This document shows positions 35,021-45,268 of a stretch of DNA of 52,123 bases, piece by piece (positions within the stretch are counted from its first letter, which is position 1; every line of letters starts with the position of its first letter). The notes under the pieces were generated by a model that saw nothing but the letters and a program-made list of their open reading frames with translations, searched no databases and was not told the DNA's origin. The stretch lies in NCBI RefSeq assembly GCF_001654845.1, contig NZ_LXES01000028.1:1-52123 (forward strand). The letters run 5' to 3'. Made by a program: the position numbers and the translations under genes. This stretch comes from Enterobacter soli ATCC BAA-2102. Lineage in GTDB: Bacteria; Pseudomonadota; Gammaproteobacteria; Enterobacterales; Enterobacteriaceae.

Positions 35021-36178
35021 TTACGAAGCCGGAACGACCTTCTCTTTATTGGCGCTCAGCTCGGCAACTAAGTTATTGATACCGTCACTCATATTGACGA
35101 AACGGGTATTCGGCGAGCGGGTCACAACCACAAACGCACCCACGTTTGCCTGCGGGATCATCGCCATATAGGTGATAAAGCCGCCGCCGCCGCCGGTTTT
35201 CTGAATGATCCCTGGGCGACCATTTTTCGGTGCCATGTAGACCCAGCCCATACCCAGCGCATCGGCTTTCCCCGGCACGTCCATGCCAATCACACGGTGC
35301 AGCTGATTACGCTGATAAATCAGCGTTTGCATCCGGTCGGCCTGGTTGCTGCGTGCGTAGAAATCGGAAGAGAGGAATTGTTGCATCCAGCGCATCATGT
35401 CGCCCGGCGTAGAGTAAACGCCGCCACTCCCGATAGCTGCCAGGGTGTTATTACACGGACTTGCCCCTTTTTCCGCCACCATCAGGCGCCCGCACTGGTC
35501 GGGGGAAGGGGTAAAGGTAGTGTCTTTCATGCCCAGCGGGCGCGTAATTTGTTCTTCAAACAGCTGCGGATACGGCTTGCCGGATGCCGTGGATAACGCA
35601 TCGGCGAGAAGATCAAACGCCAGGTTGGAATAGGAGGCCTGTGAACCCGGCTCGGATTTCAGCGTCGCCGTGTTCAGGTAGCCCCAGCGTTGTTCCCTCG
35701 TTGGCCAGACGAAGACCGCACGGTGTGCCGCGCCGCCGGGTTGTTCACGCGGCAGGGCGCTGGTGTGAGTGGCCAGATTCACCAGTGTGATCGGGGCTCC
35801 CTGATAGGTGGGAACATGTGCGCCTGGCGGGGCATATTTGCTGAGGGGATCGTTAAGTTTAACGACCCCCTGGTCGAGTAATTTCACCAGCATTTCGCTG
35901 GTCATTAACTTGGTTAATGAGGCGATACGGATAACTGAGTCCAGCTGCGGGTGGATATTATTTCCTGGACGCGTTTCACCAAAACTACGAAACACACGCT
36001 GGTTACCGTCGATAACCACCAGCGCCATGCCGGTTGCACCACTGCCGTAATAGATAAGGTTAGCGTAGCGGTCGGCAATATCTGAGGCAAAAGCAGGAGC
36101 TGTCAGCGGCTGGGCTGCCTGGGCGGTAGACAGGCTCACCGCACACAGCGCGGCGAAAGATAACAGACAACGTTTCAA
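35021..36178 (-). CDS. ampH: Penicillin-binding protein AmpH (DD-carboxy/endopeptidase)
   Basis: A 385-residue precursor, the same length as E. coli AmpH. The signal peptide ends at STAQAA. Active-site motifs of the class C beta-lactamase-like fold are present: SLTK at 87-90, YSN in QASYSNLAFDL, and KTGGGGG near the C-terminus. It trims peptidoglycan peptides in the periplasm and has weak beta-lactam hydrolysis. In E. coli it works alongside SbmA in peptide use, and sbmA lies nearby here too. It is transcribed alone from a 204-bp upstream gap. Confidence 0.95.
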   Translation of the reverse strand: MKRCLLSFAALCAVSLSTAQAAQPLTAPAFASDIADRYANLIYYGSGATGMALVVIDGNQRVFRSFGETRPGNNIHPQLDSVIRIASLTKLMTSEMLVKLLDQGVVKLNDPLSKYAPPGAHVPTYQGAPITLVNLATHTSALPREQPGGAAHRAVFVWPTREQRWGYLNTATLKSEPGSQASYSNLAFDLLADALSTASGKPYPQLFEEQITRPLGMKDTTFTPSPDQCGRLMVAEKGASPCNNTLAAIGSGGVYSTPGDMMRWMQQFLSSDFYARSNQADRMQTLIYQRNQLHRVIGMDVPGKADALGMGWVYMAPKNGRPGIIQKTGGGGGFITYMAMIPQANVGAFVVVTRSPNTRFVNMSDGINNLVAELSANKEKVVPAS

Positions 36179-36382
36179 CGAAATGCATCCATGAAGTGAA
36201 TGAAGAAATTAATGCGTATTTATACTACTAATCGGTGCGGTGCAATGGGTCGAATTGCATAACGATAGCGAGAAAAACGTAACCGCGGGTAAATAAGAAC
36301 AATTTCGTGGAACTCAGTCTCCTATTTTGTGACATCGGGCTTATTATAGTCGTTTATCTCACTCAATCTTTCGGAGAGGGCT

Positions 36383-36916
36383 ATGTCTGAGAAGCGTGTA
36401 GTTATGGTTGTCGATATGCAACAAGGCGTGTTTGAAACGCCGCGTCATCAGCGCGAACAGTGTGTTTCCCGCATCAATCAGCTCACGAAGGCTGCCGACA
36501 CGGTCATTTTTATTCAACATACCGAAGCCGGCGGGCTGGAAGAGGGGAGTGAGGGGTTTGCGCTGCTGCCGGAAGTAGAACAACCCGCGGGGGCATTCTA
36601 TGTCACCAAGACTGCCTGTGATTCATTCTATAACACCGGGCTGGCAGCGCTGCTGCGCGAGCAGGATATTAATGCATTTGTCATTTGCGGCTGTGCCACC
36701 GATTACTGTGTCGATGCCACCATCAAAAACGGCGTGAGCCGCGGCTATCACATTACCGTCGCGGAAGATGCCCATACCACCGCAAACCGCCCGGCGGCGC
36801 AGGCGCAAATCCTGATTAACCACCATAACGATGTCTGGCGTAACTTTATTGCCCCCCTGAACCCACCGAAGGTGAAATTCACCGAAACAATTCTCGAAAA
36901 CTGGAAAGCGAACTAA
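36383..36916 (+). CDS. Isochorismatase-family cysteine hydrolase
   Basis: A 177-residue hydrolase. The catalytic triad is visible: Asp11 (VVDMQQG), Lys76 (VTKTACDSF) and Cys109 (CATDYCVDA), with the cis-peptide region before the Cys. Members cleave N-carbamoyl or amide substrates such as nicotinamide, pyrazinamide or biuret. The substrate is not determinable. The gene sits between ampH and sbmA, which I recall as close neighbours in E. coli K-12, so it is an accessory insertion relative to that strain. GGAG a few bases upstream supports the start. Confidence 0.87.
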   Translation: MSEKRVVMVVDMQQGVFETPRHQREQCVSRINQLTKAADTVIFIQHTEAGGLEEGSEGFALLPEVEQPAGAFYVTKTACDSFYNTGLAALLREQDINAFVICGCATDYCVDATIKNGVSRGYHITVAEDAHTTANRPAAQAQILINHHNDVWRNFIAPLNPPKVKFTETILENWKAN

Positions 36917-36946
36917 TAATAATCCATCGGGTCTGACCTTTTTGCC

Positions 36947-36966
36947 CGGGCCAGCACGCTGGCCCG
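36947..36966 (+). terminator. Hairpin before sbmA
   Basis: CGGGCCAGC and GCTGGCCCG form a perfect stem with a very short loop, 30 nt after the isochorismatase-family stop. A T-rich stretch follows after about 8 nt. It probably separates that gene from sbmA. Confidence 0.5.
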
Positions 36967-37032
36967 TAGCAGCGTTTTCGTTTGGTGATGTGTTGAACAC
37001 AGCAACAGCCATAACAACAAGAAGGAAGCATT

Positions 37033-38253
37033 ATGTTTAAGTCTTTTTTCCCAAAGCCGGGGCCTTTTTTCCTGTCGGCATTTATTTGGGCACTGATCGC
37101 TGTCATTTTCTGGCAGGCGGGTGGTGGCGCGTGGTTAACGCGCATCGTGGGTGCAACAGGCGAGGTACCCATTAGCGCGGCACGCTTCTGGTCGCTGAGC
37201 TATCTGCTGTTTTACGCCTACTACGCCGTGTGCGTTGGCCTGTTTGCGCTGTTCTGGTTTGTCTACTCTCCGCATCGCTGGCAAAACTGGTCGATTCTGG
37301 GAACCTCGCTCATCATCTTCGTCACCTGGTTCCTGGTGGAAGTGGGCGTGGCGGTTAACGCCTGGTACGCGCCATTCTACGATCTGATCCAGACCGCGCT
37401 GAGTGCGCCGCATAAGGTGACGATTAACCAGTTCTACCATGAGGTCGGGATCTTCCTCGGCATTGCGCTGATTGCGGTAGTGATTGGGGTGATGAACAAC
37501 TTCTTTGTCAGCCACTACGTTTTCCGCTGGCGTACCGCGATGAACGAACACTATATGGCGCACTGGCAACATCTGCGTCATATCGAAGGTGCTGCACAGC
37601 GTGTGCAGGAAGACACCATGCGTTTTGCCTCCACGCTTGAAGACATGGGCGTGAGTTTTATCAACGCCATTATGACACTGATTGCCTTCCTGCCGGTGCT
37701 GGTCACCCTTTCGGCGCATGTTCCCGACCTGCCGATTGTCGGGCATCTGCCGTACGGCCTGGTGATCGCTGCGATTGTCTGGTCGCTGATGGGAACGGGC
37801 TTGCTGGCAGTCGTCGGGATCAAGCTGCCAGGGCTTGAGTTTAAAAACCAGCGCGTGGAAGCGGCCTACCGTAAAGAGCTGGTTTATGGTGAAGACGACG
37901 TGAACCGCGCCTCGCCGCCGACCGTACGCGAGCTGTTTGGCGCGGTGCGCCGTAACTATTTCCGCCTCTATTTCCATTACATGTATTTCAACATTGCCCG
38001 TATTCTCTATTTGCAGGTCGATAACGTTTTCGGTTTGTTCCTGCTGTTCCCGTCTATTGTTGCGGGTACGATTACGCTCGGTCTAATGACTCAAATCACC
38101 AACGTCTTTGGTCAGGTTCGTGGTTCGTTCCAGTATCTGATCAGCTCCTGGACCACGCTGGTTGAGCTGATGTCTATCTACAAGCGTTTACGCAGCTTCG
38201 AGCGTGAGCTTGACGATCGTGATCTTCAGGAAGTGACCAATAAATTTAGCTAA
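37033..38253 (+). CDS. sbmA: Peptide-antibiotic transporter SbmA
   Basis: A 406-residue inner-membrane protein, the same length as E. coli SbmA, starting [20 protein letters not shown]. It has about seven to eight helices and the SbmA/BacA fold, which resembles an ABC membrane domain without an ATPase. It imports microcins B17 and J25, bleomycin and proline-rich antimicrobial peptides using the proton gradient. AAGGAAG lies upstream. yaiW follows after 14 nt and is likely co-transcribed. Confidence 0.96.
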   Translation: MFKSFFPKPGPFFLSAFIWALIAVIFWQAGGGAWLTRIVGATGEVPISAARFWSLSYLLFYAYYAVCVGLFALFWFVYSPHRWQNWSILGTSLIIFVTWFLVEVGVAVNAWYAPFYDLIQTALSAPHKVTINQFYHEVGIFLGIALIAVVIGVMNNFFVSHYVFRWRTAMNEHYMAHWQHLRHIEGAAQRVQEDTMRFASTLEDMGVSFINAIMTLIAFLPVLVTLSAHVPDLPIVGHLPYGLVIAAIVWSLMGTGLLAVVGIKLPGLEFKNQRVEAAYRKELVYGEDDVNRASPPTVRELFGAVRRNYFRLYFHYMYFNIARILYLQVDNVFGLFLLFPSIVAGTITLGLMTQITNVFGQVRGSFQYLISSWTTLVELMSIYKRLRSFERELDDRDLQEVTNKFS

Positions 38254-38267
38254 TACAGGGAGTTGCT

Positions 38268-39365
38268 ATGCCATTTGCCGTACCACGCGCGTTACCGTTG
38301 TCCTTGCTGGCCGCCTTCGTTCTGGCGGGCTGCGCCGAAAAAGGGGCCGCCCCGCTTAAAGAGGGTGAAAAACCACTGGATGTGGCAAGCGTTGTGCGGC
38401 AAAAAATGCCCGCCAGCGTGAAGGATCGCAATGCGTGGGCGGATGCATTAGCCAAAACCTTTGAAAGCCAGAAGATTGCCCCCACCGAGGAGAATATCTG
38501 CTCGGTGCTGGCTGTCGCTCAGCAGGAGTCGATGTACCAGTCCGACCCGGCGGTGCCAGGGCTGAACAAGATTGCCTGGAAAGAGATCGACCGCCGCGCT
38601 GAGTCAATGCATATCCCGGTATTCCTGGTGCATACCGCACTCAAAATCACCTCGCCAAATGGCAAAACCTACAGCGAACGGCTGGACACGGTGAAAACCG
38701 AGAAACAGCTGAGCGCCATTTTTGATGATTTTATCAGCATGGTGCCGATGGGGCAGAAGCTGTTTGGCTCGCTTAACCCGGTCCATACCGGCGGGCCAAT
38801 GCAGGTCAGTATCGCGTTTGCAGAAAAACACACCGACGGCTATCCGTGGAAAATCGACGGTACGGTGCGTCAGGAAGTGTTCTCCCTGCGGGGTGGACTC
38901 TGGTTTGGCAGTTATCATCTGCTGAACTATCCGGCCAACTACAGCGAGCCGCTGTACCGCTTTGCTGACTTTAACGCAGGCTGGTACGCCAGCCGTAATG
39001 CCGCGTTCCAGAGCGCCGTGAGCCGCGCCAGCGGAGTGAAACTGGCGCTGGATGGCGATCTCATTGCTTATGGCAGCAGCGAAGCGGGCACCACTGAGCT
39101 GGCTGTGCGTAAATTGTCTGCAAAATTGGGGATGAGCAACAGCGAGATCCGCCGTCAGCTGGAGAAAGGGGATAGTCTGGCGTTTGAGAAAACGGAACTG
39201 TATCAGCAGGTATTTAAGCTTGCAGAGCAGAAGAGTGGCAAGGCGCTACCGAAAGCCATTCTGCCAGGTATCCAGCTTGAGAGCCCGAAGATCACGCGTA
39301 ATCTCACAACCGCCTGGTTTGCAAAACGCGTGGATGAGCGTCGGGCTCACTGTATGGCGCTTTAA
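38268..39365 (+). CDS. yaiW: Outer-membrane lipoprotein YaiW (DUF1615)
   Basis: A 365-residue lipoprotein. The signal sequence ends in lipobox LAGC, with Cys at about residue 22, followed by Ala-Glu, which favours outer-membrane sorting. The body matches YaiW, reported in E. coli as a surface-exposed lipoprotein that affects peptide-antibiotic uptake together with SbmA. GGGAG precedes the ATG, 14 nt after sbmA. Its stop shares four bases with the convergent yaiY stop. Confidence 0.93.
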   Translation: MPFAVPRALPLSLLAAFVLAGCAEKGAAPLKEGEKPLDVASVVRQKMPASVKDRNAWADALAKTFESQKIAPTEENICSVLAVAQQESMYQSDPAVPGLNKIAWKEIDRRAESMHIPVFLVHTALKITSPNGKTYSERLDTVKTEKQLSAIFDDFISMVPMGQKLFGSLNPVHTGGPMQVSIAFAEKHTDGYPWKIDGTVRQEVFSLRGGLWFGSYHLLNYPANYSEPLYRFADFNAGWYASRNAAFQSAVSRASGVKLALDGDLIAYGSSEAGTTELAVRKLSAKLGMSNSEIRRQLEKGDSLAFEKTELYQQVFKLAEQKSGKALPKAILPGIQLESPKITRNLTTAWFAKRVDERRAHCMAL

Positions 39366-39667
39366 CGATGGTGGCGACGCCAGCGCAGCACAAGGGCGAC
39401 CACGCCCAGGATCATGCAGCCTGTGAGAAAAGGAATTAATCCAAAGACCGTGCTGACCCCGAAACCTATTTCCACCTGAGGGCGGCCCGTATCCTGAACC
39501 TGCATCAGGTGTTCATAGACGCCTGGTGCATGGACCAGCATGTTAAGAAGCTGTGAGCCTGCCCAGAAGCAGAAAAGCACAAACAGGGCATAGGCGATAT
39601 TGCCAGCCGTCGAGGTTTTTGGTTGTTTGCCGCCAAAAATCGGTTTCGACAATGTAAAATCAGCCAT
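39362..39667 (-). CDS. yaiY: Small inner-membrane protein YaiY
   Basis: A 101-residue protein with two membrane helices (about 22-45 and 70-95) and an Arg/His tail. The start at 39667 is chosen for the GGGAGG upstream and for agreement with E. coli YaiY (about 102 residues); an earlier in-frame start lacks support. Function is unknown. Its stop overlaps that of yaiW in TTAA, so the two transcripts converge. Confidence 0.9.
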   Translation of the reverse strand: MADFTLSKPIFGGKQPKTSTAGNIAYALFVLFCFWAGSQLLNMLVHAPGVYEHLMQVQDTGRPQVEIGFGVSTVFGLIPFLTGCMILGVVALVLRWRRHHR

Positions 39668-39916
39668 AAAGACCTCCCGTAATATCACTCTGCTCAGAAA
39701 CGCGTCGTACAGGTGGAGTTTGACAGGTCATAGCATTTGTCAATATCAGAATCGTGGTAATTTGCCCTAAGGAATTCTCCTGGATTGCCGATTTCTGCAT
39801 CGCATCACAGTTTTGTAACTTAAGTGAAATTGCGACGTGTTTAAGAATTCCCGCATCCCGCCACAGACCTGCCCGCGAAACTGTGAGAGGATGTCTTTTT
39901 TTCTGCCGGAGTCCCC

Positions 39917-40153
39917 ATGAAGCTCACTTCCAAACTACGCCGTGACTGGCATTATTACGCCTTTGCTATCGGTCTTATTTTTATTCTCAATGGCGTTGTG
40001 GGGCTGCTGGGATTTGACGCAAAAGGCTGGCAAACCTATGCCGTTGGCATGGTGACGTGGGTGATTAGTTTCTGGCTGGCGGGATTAATAATCCGCCGTC
40101 GGCCTGAAGAGGCGACAGCGGATACAACGGATACGGTAAAGAAGGCCGATTAA
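39917..40153 (+). CDS. yaiZ: Small inner-membrane protein YaiZ (DUF2754)
   Basis: A 78-residue protein with two hydrophobic helices (about 15-32 and 42-62) and a polar acidic C-terminus a few residues longer than E. coli YaiZ. Function is unknown. CGGAG precedes the ATG. Its stop TAA shares the TTAA tetranucleotide with the convergent ddlA stop. The 249-bp gap before it holds no other gene I can see. Confidence 0.88.
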   Translation: MKLTSKLRRDWHYYAFAIGLIFILNGVVGLLGFDAKGWQTYAVGMVTWVISFWLAGLIIRRRPEEATADTTDTVKKAD

Positions 40154-41250
40154 CCGTTTACTGAGCTTTTGAGGGCGCTGTCGGCAGCGTAACGCTCGAG
40201 CGCCAACTCGATCAGGCGGGTGATTAACTCTGGGTAGCTGATGCCGCTCGCTTGCCACAGTTTTGGATACATGCTGATATTGGTAAAGCCAGGCAGCGTG
40301 TTGATTTCGTTAATCACTACCTCGTTTTCTGGCGTCAGGAACACGTCGACACGCGCCATACCCGCACAGCCCAGTGCCTGATACGCTTCAACGGCGATCG
40401 CGCGGATCTTGTCGTTGATGGCCGGATCGATATCCGCTGGCACCACGACCTGCGCGCCTTTGTCATCGATGTATTTAGTGTCGTAAGAGTAGAAATCGCT
40501 GTTTAACACCACTTCGCCACAGGTGCTCGCCTGCGGGAAATCGTTGCCCAGTACCGCACATTCAATTTCACGGCCTTTGATGCCCTGCTCAACCACCACT
40601 TTATGATCGAACCCGAAAGCCAGGCGAACGGCTTCATCGAACTGTGCTTCGCTGTTCACTTTGCTGACCCCAACCGAGGAACCCTGATTGGCAGGCTTAA
40701 CGAACAGCGGCAGGCCAAGCTGGGCGCTGATGCTGGCGAAGCTGTGTTTGTCGCGGTTGGCACGGGTGAGGGTAATAAATGGCGCAATGTTCAGTCCGGC
40801 ATCGCGCAGCAGGCGTTTCGTGACGTCTTTGTCCATGCAGGCGGCGGAGCCCAGCACGTCAGAGCCGACAAACGGCAGGTTTGCCATACGCAGCATCCCC
40901 TGCAAGGAACCATCTTCACCCAGGGTGCCGTGAACAATCGGGAAAATAACGTCGATTTGCGTCAGTGCCTGCGCATTGCCTGCGTCGATAAACTGCCCCT
41001 GAACGTTGCCTGGTACAGTGGCAACGCTGATTTCTGATGGATTAAGCGCGATATGTGCCGGATCGTCAGCATTTAACAGATATTGGCTGGCATCATTTAT
41101 ATGCCACTGACCCTGTTTATCAATGCCCAGCAGTACAACCTCGAAGCGGTTTTTATCAATCGCATCGACAATATTTTTTGCCGATTGCAATGACACCTCG
41201 TGTTCTGCTGATTTTCCCCCAAAGACAATACCCACCCGCTGCTTAGCCAT
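40150..41250 (-). CDS. ddlA: D-alanine--D-alanine ligase A
   Basis: A 366-residue cytoplasmic ligase making the D-Ala-D-Ala dipeptide for peptidoglycan. It has an ATP-grasp fold with [20 protein letters not shown] at the N-terminus, [29 protein letters not shown] and the metal-site EINTLPGFT near the end. The start at 41250 (MAKQRVGIV) agrees with E. coli DdlA; an open frame extends 36 codons upstream without a ribosome site. It is divergent from an MFS exporter gene. Confidence 0.96.
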   Translation of the reverse strand: MAKQRVGIVFGGKSAEHEVSLQSAKNIVDAIDKNRFEVVLLGIDKQGQWHINDASQYLLNADDPAHIALNPSEISVATVPGNVQGQFIDAGNAQALTQIDVIFPIVHGTLGEDGSLQGMLRMANLPFVGSDVLGSAACMDKDVTKRLLRDAGLNIAPFITLTRANRDKHSFASISAQLGLPLFVKPANQGSSVGVSKVNSEAQFDEAVRLAFGFDHKVVVEQGIKGREIECAVLGNDFPQASTCGEVVLNSDFYSYDTKYIDDKGAQVVVPADIDPAINDKIRAIAVEAYQALGCAGMARVDVFLTPENEVVINEINTLPGFTNISMYPKLWQASGISYPELITRLIELALERYAADSALKSSVNG

Positions 41251-41480
41251 TTCACTCTCTTCCAGTCTGACGAAAAGCCTATAACATACCACGATGCCCT
41301 GCGGGTTTCCCGGCCTTCTGCCATAATGTTTGGGTGTGGTTTTTAAAGCATAAATCACCGCCTGCTAACGGATAATTTGTGACATATTTCACAAATATGA
41401 TGACTGGGAAGATAAAACACCAAAGTCATCCTTGTCCGCATCTCTGGCGCTACGTGAATGCACGTAACTTGCTAATCTGT

Positions 41481-41494
41481 AGGCGAATTCGCCT
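41481..41494. promoter_or_regulatory. Perfect 14-bp palindrome before the MdtG-like gene
   Basis: AGGCGAATTCGCCT lies 4 nt before the ATG at 41499, just downstream of a -10-like TAATCT. It could be a repressor operator or an mRNA hairpin hiding the ribosome site. No regulator gene is adjacent. Confidence 0.45.
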
Positions 41495-41498
41495 AAAA

Positions 41499-42731
41499 AT
41501 GAAGATTGCGTCTGTTATGGAATCCTGGAAAGTTAACCTTATATCGGTCTGGTTTGGCTGTTTTTTTACCGGACTTGCCATTAGCCAGATTTTACCGTTC
41601 TTACCCCTGTACGTTTCGCAACTGGGTGTTTCCTCCCATGAAGCGCTTTCGATGTGGTCGGGTCTGGTGTTCAGCGTCACGTTTCTGGTTTCTGCCATTG
41701 TCTCGCCCATGTGGGGCAGCCTGGCAGACCGCAAAGGGCGCAAGCTGATGCTGCTGCGCGCATCGCTTGGGATGGCGGTGGCAATACTGCTCCAGGCTTT
41801 TGCCACAAACGTCTGGCAGCTGTTTGTGCTGCGAGCCTTAATGGGGCTGACATCCGGGTATATTCCCAATGCCATGGCGCTGGTGGCATCTCAGGTGCCA
41901 CGTGAGCGTAGCGGTTGGGCGCTGAGCACCCTTTCAACTGCCCAGATAAGCGGCGTGATTGGCGGTCCGCTGATGGGCGGCTTCCTGGCCGACAACGTGG
42001 GATTGCGGGCGGTGTTCTTTATTACGGCAGCCCTGCTGGTGATAAGCTTCCTGGTCACCCTGTTTTTGATCAAAGAGGGTGGGCGACCGATTGTCAGCAA
42101 GTCGGAACGCCTGAGCGGGAAAGCCGTGTTTGCCACGTTACCCTATCCAGGCCTGATGATTAGCCTCTTCGTCACCACGATGGTCATTCAGCTTTGTAAC
42201 GGCTCAGTCGGCCCGATCCTTGCGCTGTTTATCAAATCGATGGAGCCAGACAGCAACAACATTGCGTTTCTCAGCGGGATGATTGCCGCGGTGCCGGGCG
42301 TCTCGGCGCTGATTTCCGCACCGCGTCTGGGGAAACTGGGTGACCGGATTGGCACGGCGCGCATATTAATGGGCACGCTGATTTTTGCCGTTGTGCTGTT
42401 TTTTGCCATGTCATTTGTCACGTCGCCGCTCCAGCTCGGGGTGTTGCGCTTCCTGCTGGGTTTTGCCGATGGCGCCATGTTGCCTGCGGTACAAACGCTG
42501 CTGGTGAAATATTCCAGCGATCAGGTTACGGGACGTATCTTTGGATATAACCAGTCGTTTATGTATTTGGGGAATGTCGCAGGCCCGCTGATGGGGGCAT
42601 CTGTTTCGGCAATGGCGGGGTTCCGTTGGGTATTTGCCGCCACGGCCGTGGTTATCCTGGTGAATATCATCCAGCTGGCTTTTGCGCTTCGTCGTCGTCA
42701 GCAAATAGCGCAGGCAAAATCGTCGCGCTAA
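41499..42731 (+). CDS. MdtG-like MFS multidrug exporter
   Basis: A 410-residue, twelve-helix exporter of the DHA1 type. It resembles E. coli MdtG along its length, for example [15 protein letters not shown] in loop 2-3, [13 protein letters not shown] and [10 protein letters not shown]. MdtG confers low-level resistance to fosfomycin and other drugs; the substrate here is unknown. Starts at 41499 (MKIASV) and 41517 (MESWKV) are both possible and neither has a good ribosome site. The gene sits between ddlA and iraP, which lie next to each other in E. coli K-12, so it is an insertion relative to that strain. mdtG itself is elsewhere in E. coli, so this is probably a paralogue. Confidence 0.85.
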   Translation: MKIASVMESWKVNLISVWFGCFFTGLAISQILPFLPLYVSQLGVSSHEALSMWSGLVFSVTFLVSAIVSPMWGSLADRKGRKLMLLRASLGMAVAILLQAFATNVWQLFVLRALMGLTSGYIPNAMALVASQVPRERSGWALSTLSTAQISGVIGGPLMGGFLADNVGLRAVFFITAALLVISFLVTLFLIKEGGRPIVSKSERLSGKAVFATLPYPGLMISLFVTTMVIQLCNGSVGPILALFIKSMEPDSNNIAFLSGMIAAVPGVSALISAPRLGKLGDRIGTARILMGTLIFAVVLFFAMSFVTSPLQLGVLRFLLGFADGAMLPAVQTLLVKYSSDQVTGRIFGYNQSFMYLGNVAGPLMGASVSAMAGFRWVFAATAVVILVNIIQLAFALRRRQQIAQAKSSR

Positions 42732-42978
42732 TACGCCGCGATATACATTATATATTCTTATGGCGGTCACATTTTTATATAACGAAATGCGACCTGCCTT
42801 TGTGTGATATTCCCGCTTCGTCTTGATGGGTTTTAATAATAGAAAAACGTTTCGCTGATAAGTTATGTCATTTATTTTGGCTATAAAATCAATTTTGCAT
42901 AAGATAATACTCAACACCGCTTTGCATTATTGGTCTGGAATGATAAGTTCAGAAAAAATGACATAAGGAAATAGCACA

Positions 42979-43239
42979 ATGAAAAATCTCATTGCTGAGT
43001 TGCTGGTCAAGCTTGCACAAAAGGAAGAAGAGTCCAAAGAACTGGTCGCTCAGGTTGAAGCGCTGGAAATTGTAGTCACTGCGCTGCTAAGACAGATGGC
43101 GCAAAACGATCAGCAGGCCCTGATTAACAGCGTTGAAGTGGCGCTGGAGAATGCCCGGCCTGACTCACTGGTTCCGGTACAGGATGCGCAATTGCTTCAG
43201 CAATACGTAAAGAAGCTATTAAGGCATCCACGCAGTTAA
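42979..43239 (+). CDS. iraP: Anti-adaptor protein IraP
   Basis: An 86-residue helical protein, the same length as E. coli IraP, beginning [20 protein letters not shown], with a coiled-coil N-terminal half. IraP binds the adaptor RssB and so prevents ClpXP degradation of RpoS during phosphate starvation (E. coli) or low magnesium (Salmonella). AAGGAAA lies upstream. It is followed by a short hairpin and then the phoA Pho box. The 247-bp AT-rich gap before it should contain its promoter; I could not pick a site with confidence. Confidence 0.92.
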   Translation: MKNLIAELLVKLAQKEEESKELVAQVEALEIVVTALLRQMAQNDQQALINSVEVALENARPDSLVPVQDAQLLQQYVKKLLRHPRS

Positions 43240-43240
43240 A

Positions 43241-43259
43241 CCGTCATCAAACCTGACGG
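43241..43259. terminator. Short hairpin between iraP and phoA
   Basis: CCGTCA pairs with TGACGG around TCAAACC directly after the iraP stop. There is no T-run, and the Pho box starts two bases later. Confidence 0.35.
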
Positions 43260-43260
43260 C

Positions 43261-43294
43261 GTGTCATAGAAATGTCATGCAGGATGCCTATAGT
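43261..43294 (+). promoter_or_regulatory. Pho box and -10 of phoA
   Basis: GTGTCATAGAAATGTCAT (43261-43278) holds two TGTCAT half-sites 11 bp apart, matching the PhoB consensus CTGTCATAWAWCTGTCAY. It is followed 10 nt later by the -10 hexamer TATAGT (43289-43294). PhoB replaces the -35 contact, so phoA is induced in phosphate starvation. Confidence 0.9.
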
Positions 43295-43338
43295 CGCTCT
43301 GTTTTATTTTTTATGTATTTGTACATGGAGAAAATAAA

Positions 43339-44754
43339 TTGAAACAGAGCGCACTTTTCATTGCATTAATACCCCTGTTATTTACCCCTGTTATTCATGC
43401 TGAAACCACGAGTACCAGCGTACTGGATAATCGCGCCGCTCAGGGCGATATCACCCAGCCTGGTGGCGCTCGTCGTCTGTCAGAAGACCAGACCGCGGCC
43501 ATTCGTGCTTCACTGAATGAGAAGCCGGCCAAAAATATAATTCTGCTGATTGGCGACGGTATGGGTGATTCTGAAATTACCGCTGCGCGAAATTATGCTG
43601 AAGGTGCGGGTGGCTTCTTCAAGGGTATTGATGCCTTACCCTTGACCGGGCAATACACCCATTACGCACTGAATAAAAAAACCGGTAAACCGGATTACGT
43701 TACGGACTCTGCTGCCTCGGCGACGGCATGGTCAACCGGCGTGAAAACCTATAACGGTGCGCTGGGTGTGGATATCCACGAAAAAGATCATCAAACCATT
43801 CTGGAAATGGCAAAAGCGGCGGGGCTGGCAACCGGTAACGTCTCAACTGCTGAACTCCAGGATGCTACCCCGGCAGCGCTGGTGTCGCATGTTACCTCAC
43901 GTAAATGCTACGGCCCGTCTGTGACCAGCGAAAAATGCCCGACTAACGCGCTGGAAAAAGGCGGAAAAGGTTCGATTACCGAACAACTGCTGAACGCCCG
44001 TGCGGATGTGACGCTGGGTGGCGGGGCAAAAACCTTCGCTGAAACGGCAACCGCTGGCGACTGGCAGGGCAAAACGCTGCGTGAACAGGCGCAAGCGCGT
44101 GGCTACCAGTTGGTAAGCGATGCGGCCTCTCTGGCGGCTATCACTCAGGCAAATCAGGATAAACCGCTGCTGGGTCTGTTCTCGGATGGCAACATGCCGG
44201 TACGCTGGGAAGGCCCGAAGGCCTCTTACCACGGTAACATCGACAAACCTGCGGTGACCTGTACGCCGAATCCTAAACGCGACGACAGCATCCCGACGCT
44301 TGCGGCCATGACGGATAAAGCCATTTCCCTGCTGAGCAAAAGTGAAAAAGGCTTCTTCTTGCAGGTAGAAGGTGCATCAATCGATAAGCAAGATCATGCG
44401 GCGAATCCGTGTGGTCAGATTGGCGAAACGGTTGATCTGGACGAAGCGGTACAGAAGGCGCTTGAATTTGCGAAAAAAGACGGCAATACCCTGGTGGTAG
44501 TGACGGCTGACCATGCGCACGCCAGCCAGATTATTCCGCCAGAAACCAAAGCACCTGGTCTGACTCAGGCGCTGAACACCAAAGATGGTGCGGTGATGGT
44601 GATGAGCTATGGCAACTCTGAAGAAGAGTCGATGGAACATACCGGTACGCAGTTGCGTATTGCCGCGTACGGTCCACATGCGGCAAACGTGGTAGGGCTG
44701 ACGGATCAAACCGATCTGTTCTACACCATGAAAGCGGCACTCGGTCTGAAATAA
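43339..44754 (+). CDS. phoA: Alkaline phosphatase
   Basis: A 471-residue periplasmic precursor with a 21-residue signal peptide ending VIHA. The phosphorylated serine is in DSAAS (Ser124 of the precursor). Metal ligands include Asp73 in IGDGMGDSE, Asp and His in DKQDHAANP and TADHAHASQ, and the late His in MEHTGTQL. It releases phosphate from monoesters, as a dimer with two zinc and one magnesium per subunit. The start codon is TTG with GGAG upstream; E. coli uses GTG at the same place. Four Cys allow the two disulfides. Confidence 0.97.
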   Translation: MKQSALFIALIPLLFTPVIHAETTSTSVLDNRAAQGDITQPGGARRLSEDQTAAIRASLNEKPAKNIILLIGDGMGDSEITAARNYAEGAGGFFKGIDALPLTGQYTHYALNKKTGKPDYVTDSAASATAWSTGVKTYNGALGVDIHEKDHQTILEMAKAAGLATGNVSTAELQDATPAALVSHVTSRKCYGPSVTSEKCPTNALEKGGKGSITEQLLNARADVTLGGGAKTFAETATAGDWQGKTLREQAQARGYQLVSDAASLAAITQANQDKPLLGLFSDGNMPVRWEGPKASYHGNIDKPAVTCTPNPKRDDSIPTLAAMTDKAISLLSKSEKGFFLQVEGASIDKQDHAANPCGQIGETVDLDEAVQKALEFAKKDGNTLVVVTADHAHASQIIPPETKAPGLTQALNTKDGAVMVMSYGNSEEESMEHTGTQLRIAAYGPHAANVVGLTDQTDLFYTMKAALGLK

Positions 44755-44760
44755 CAGACA

Positions 44761-44797
44761 CACCCGGCAGAAAACACCTCTGCCGGGTGGTTTTTTT
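44761..44797 (+). terminator. Rho-independent terminator after phoA
   Basis: CACCCGGCAG pairs perfectly with CTGCCGGGTG around a 9-nt loop, followed by GG and seven T residues. psiF lies 49 nt further on and may depend on read-through. Confidence 0.9.
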
Positions 44798-44845
44798 CCC
44801 ACCACGAACCAGACTTACAGTGAATGTTCACAAAAGGATGGTGCA

Positions 44846-45166
44846 ATGAAAATAACATTTCTGGTTACCCTGCTCTCTGGCGTGTTCCTGATGGCTTCGG
44901 CGAACGCGGCGGAAAAAACCTTAACCCCTCAACAGCAGCGCATGACGACCTGTAACCAACAGGCGACGGCGCAGACTCTCAAAGGTGATGCGCGTAAGAC
45001 GTATATGAGTGATTGCCTCAAAAATGGTGCATCAAAGCCACAGGAAAAAAGTCTGACGCCACAACAGCAGAGAATGCGCGAGTGCAACGTCCAGGCAACC
45101 GAGCAATCGCTTAAGGGCGACGATCGTAATAAATTCATGAGCGGCTGTCTGAAGAAAAAAGCCTAG
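44846..45166 (+). CDS. psiF: Phosphate-starvation-inducible protein PsiF
   Basis: A 106-residue exported protein with a signal peptide ending ASANA. The mature part is two copies of the same module of about 38 residues, each starting (T/S)LTPQQQRM and including a Cys, LKGD and a second Cys. This is the PsiF repeat domain. Function is unknown. In E. coli it is co-regulated with phoA; here a strong terminator separates the two. AAAGGA precedes the ATG. Confidence 0.94.
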   Translation: MKITFLVTLLSGVFLMASANAAEKTLTPQQQRMTTCNQQATAQTLKGDARKTYMSDCLKNGASKPQEKSLTPQQQRMRECNVQATEQSLKGDDRNKFMSGCLKKKA

Positions 45167-45268
45167 TTCTTACGGGTGAGTTGCCGTTACGGCTCACCCG
45201 AAAATTCATACTTTCCCCGGAATACCCCTCTCTATAATTTGGGAAAATGTTTCAGAATATTCCCAAAA

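Noticed and set aside
39720..39743. TTGACA...TGTCAA inverted pair in the yaiY-yaiZ gap
   Set aside because: The arms are only 6 bp, far apart, and the left arm looks like a -35 hexamer; it is too likely to occur by chance.
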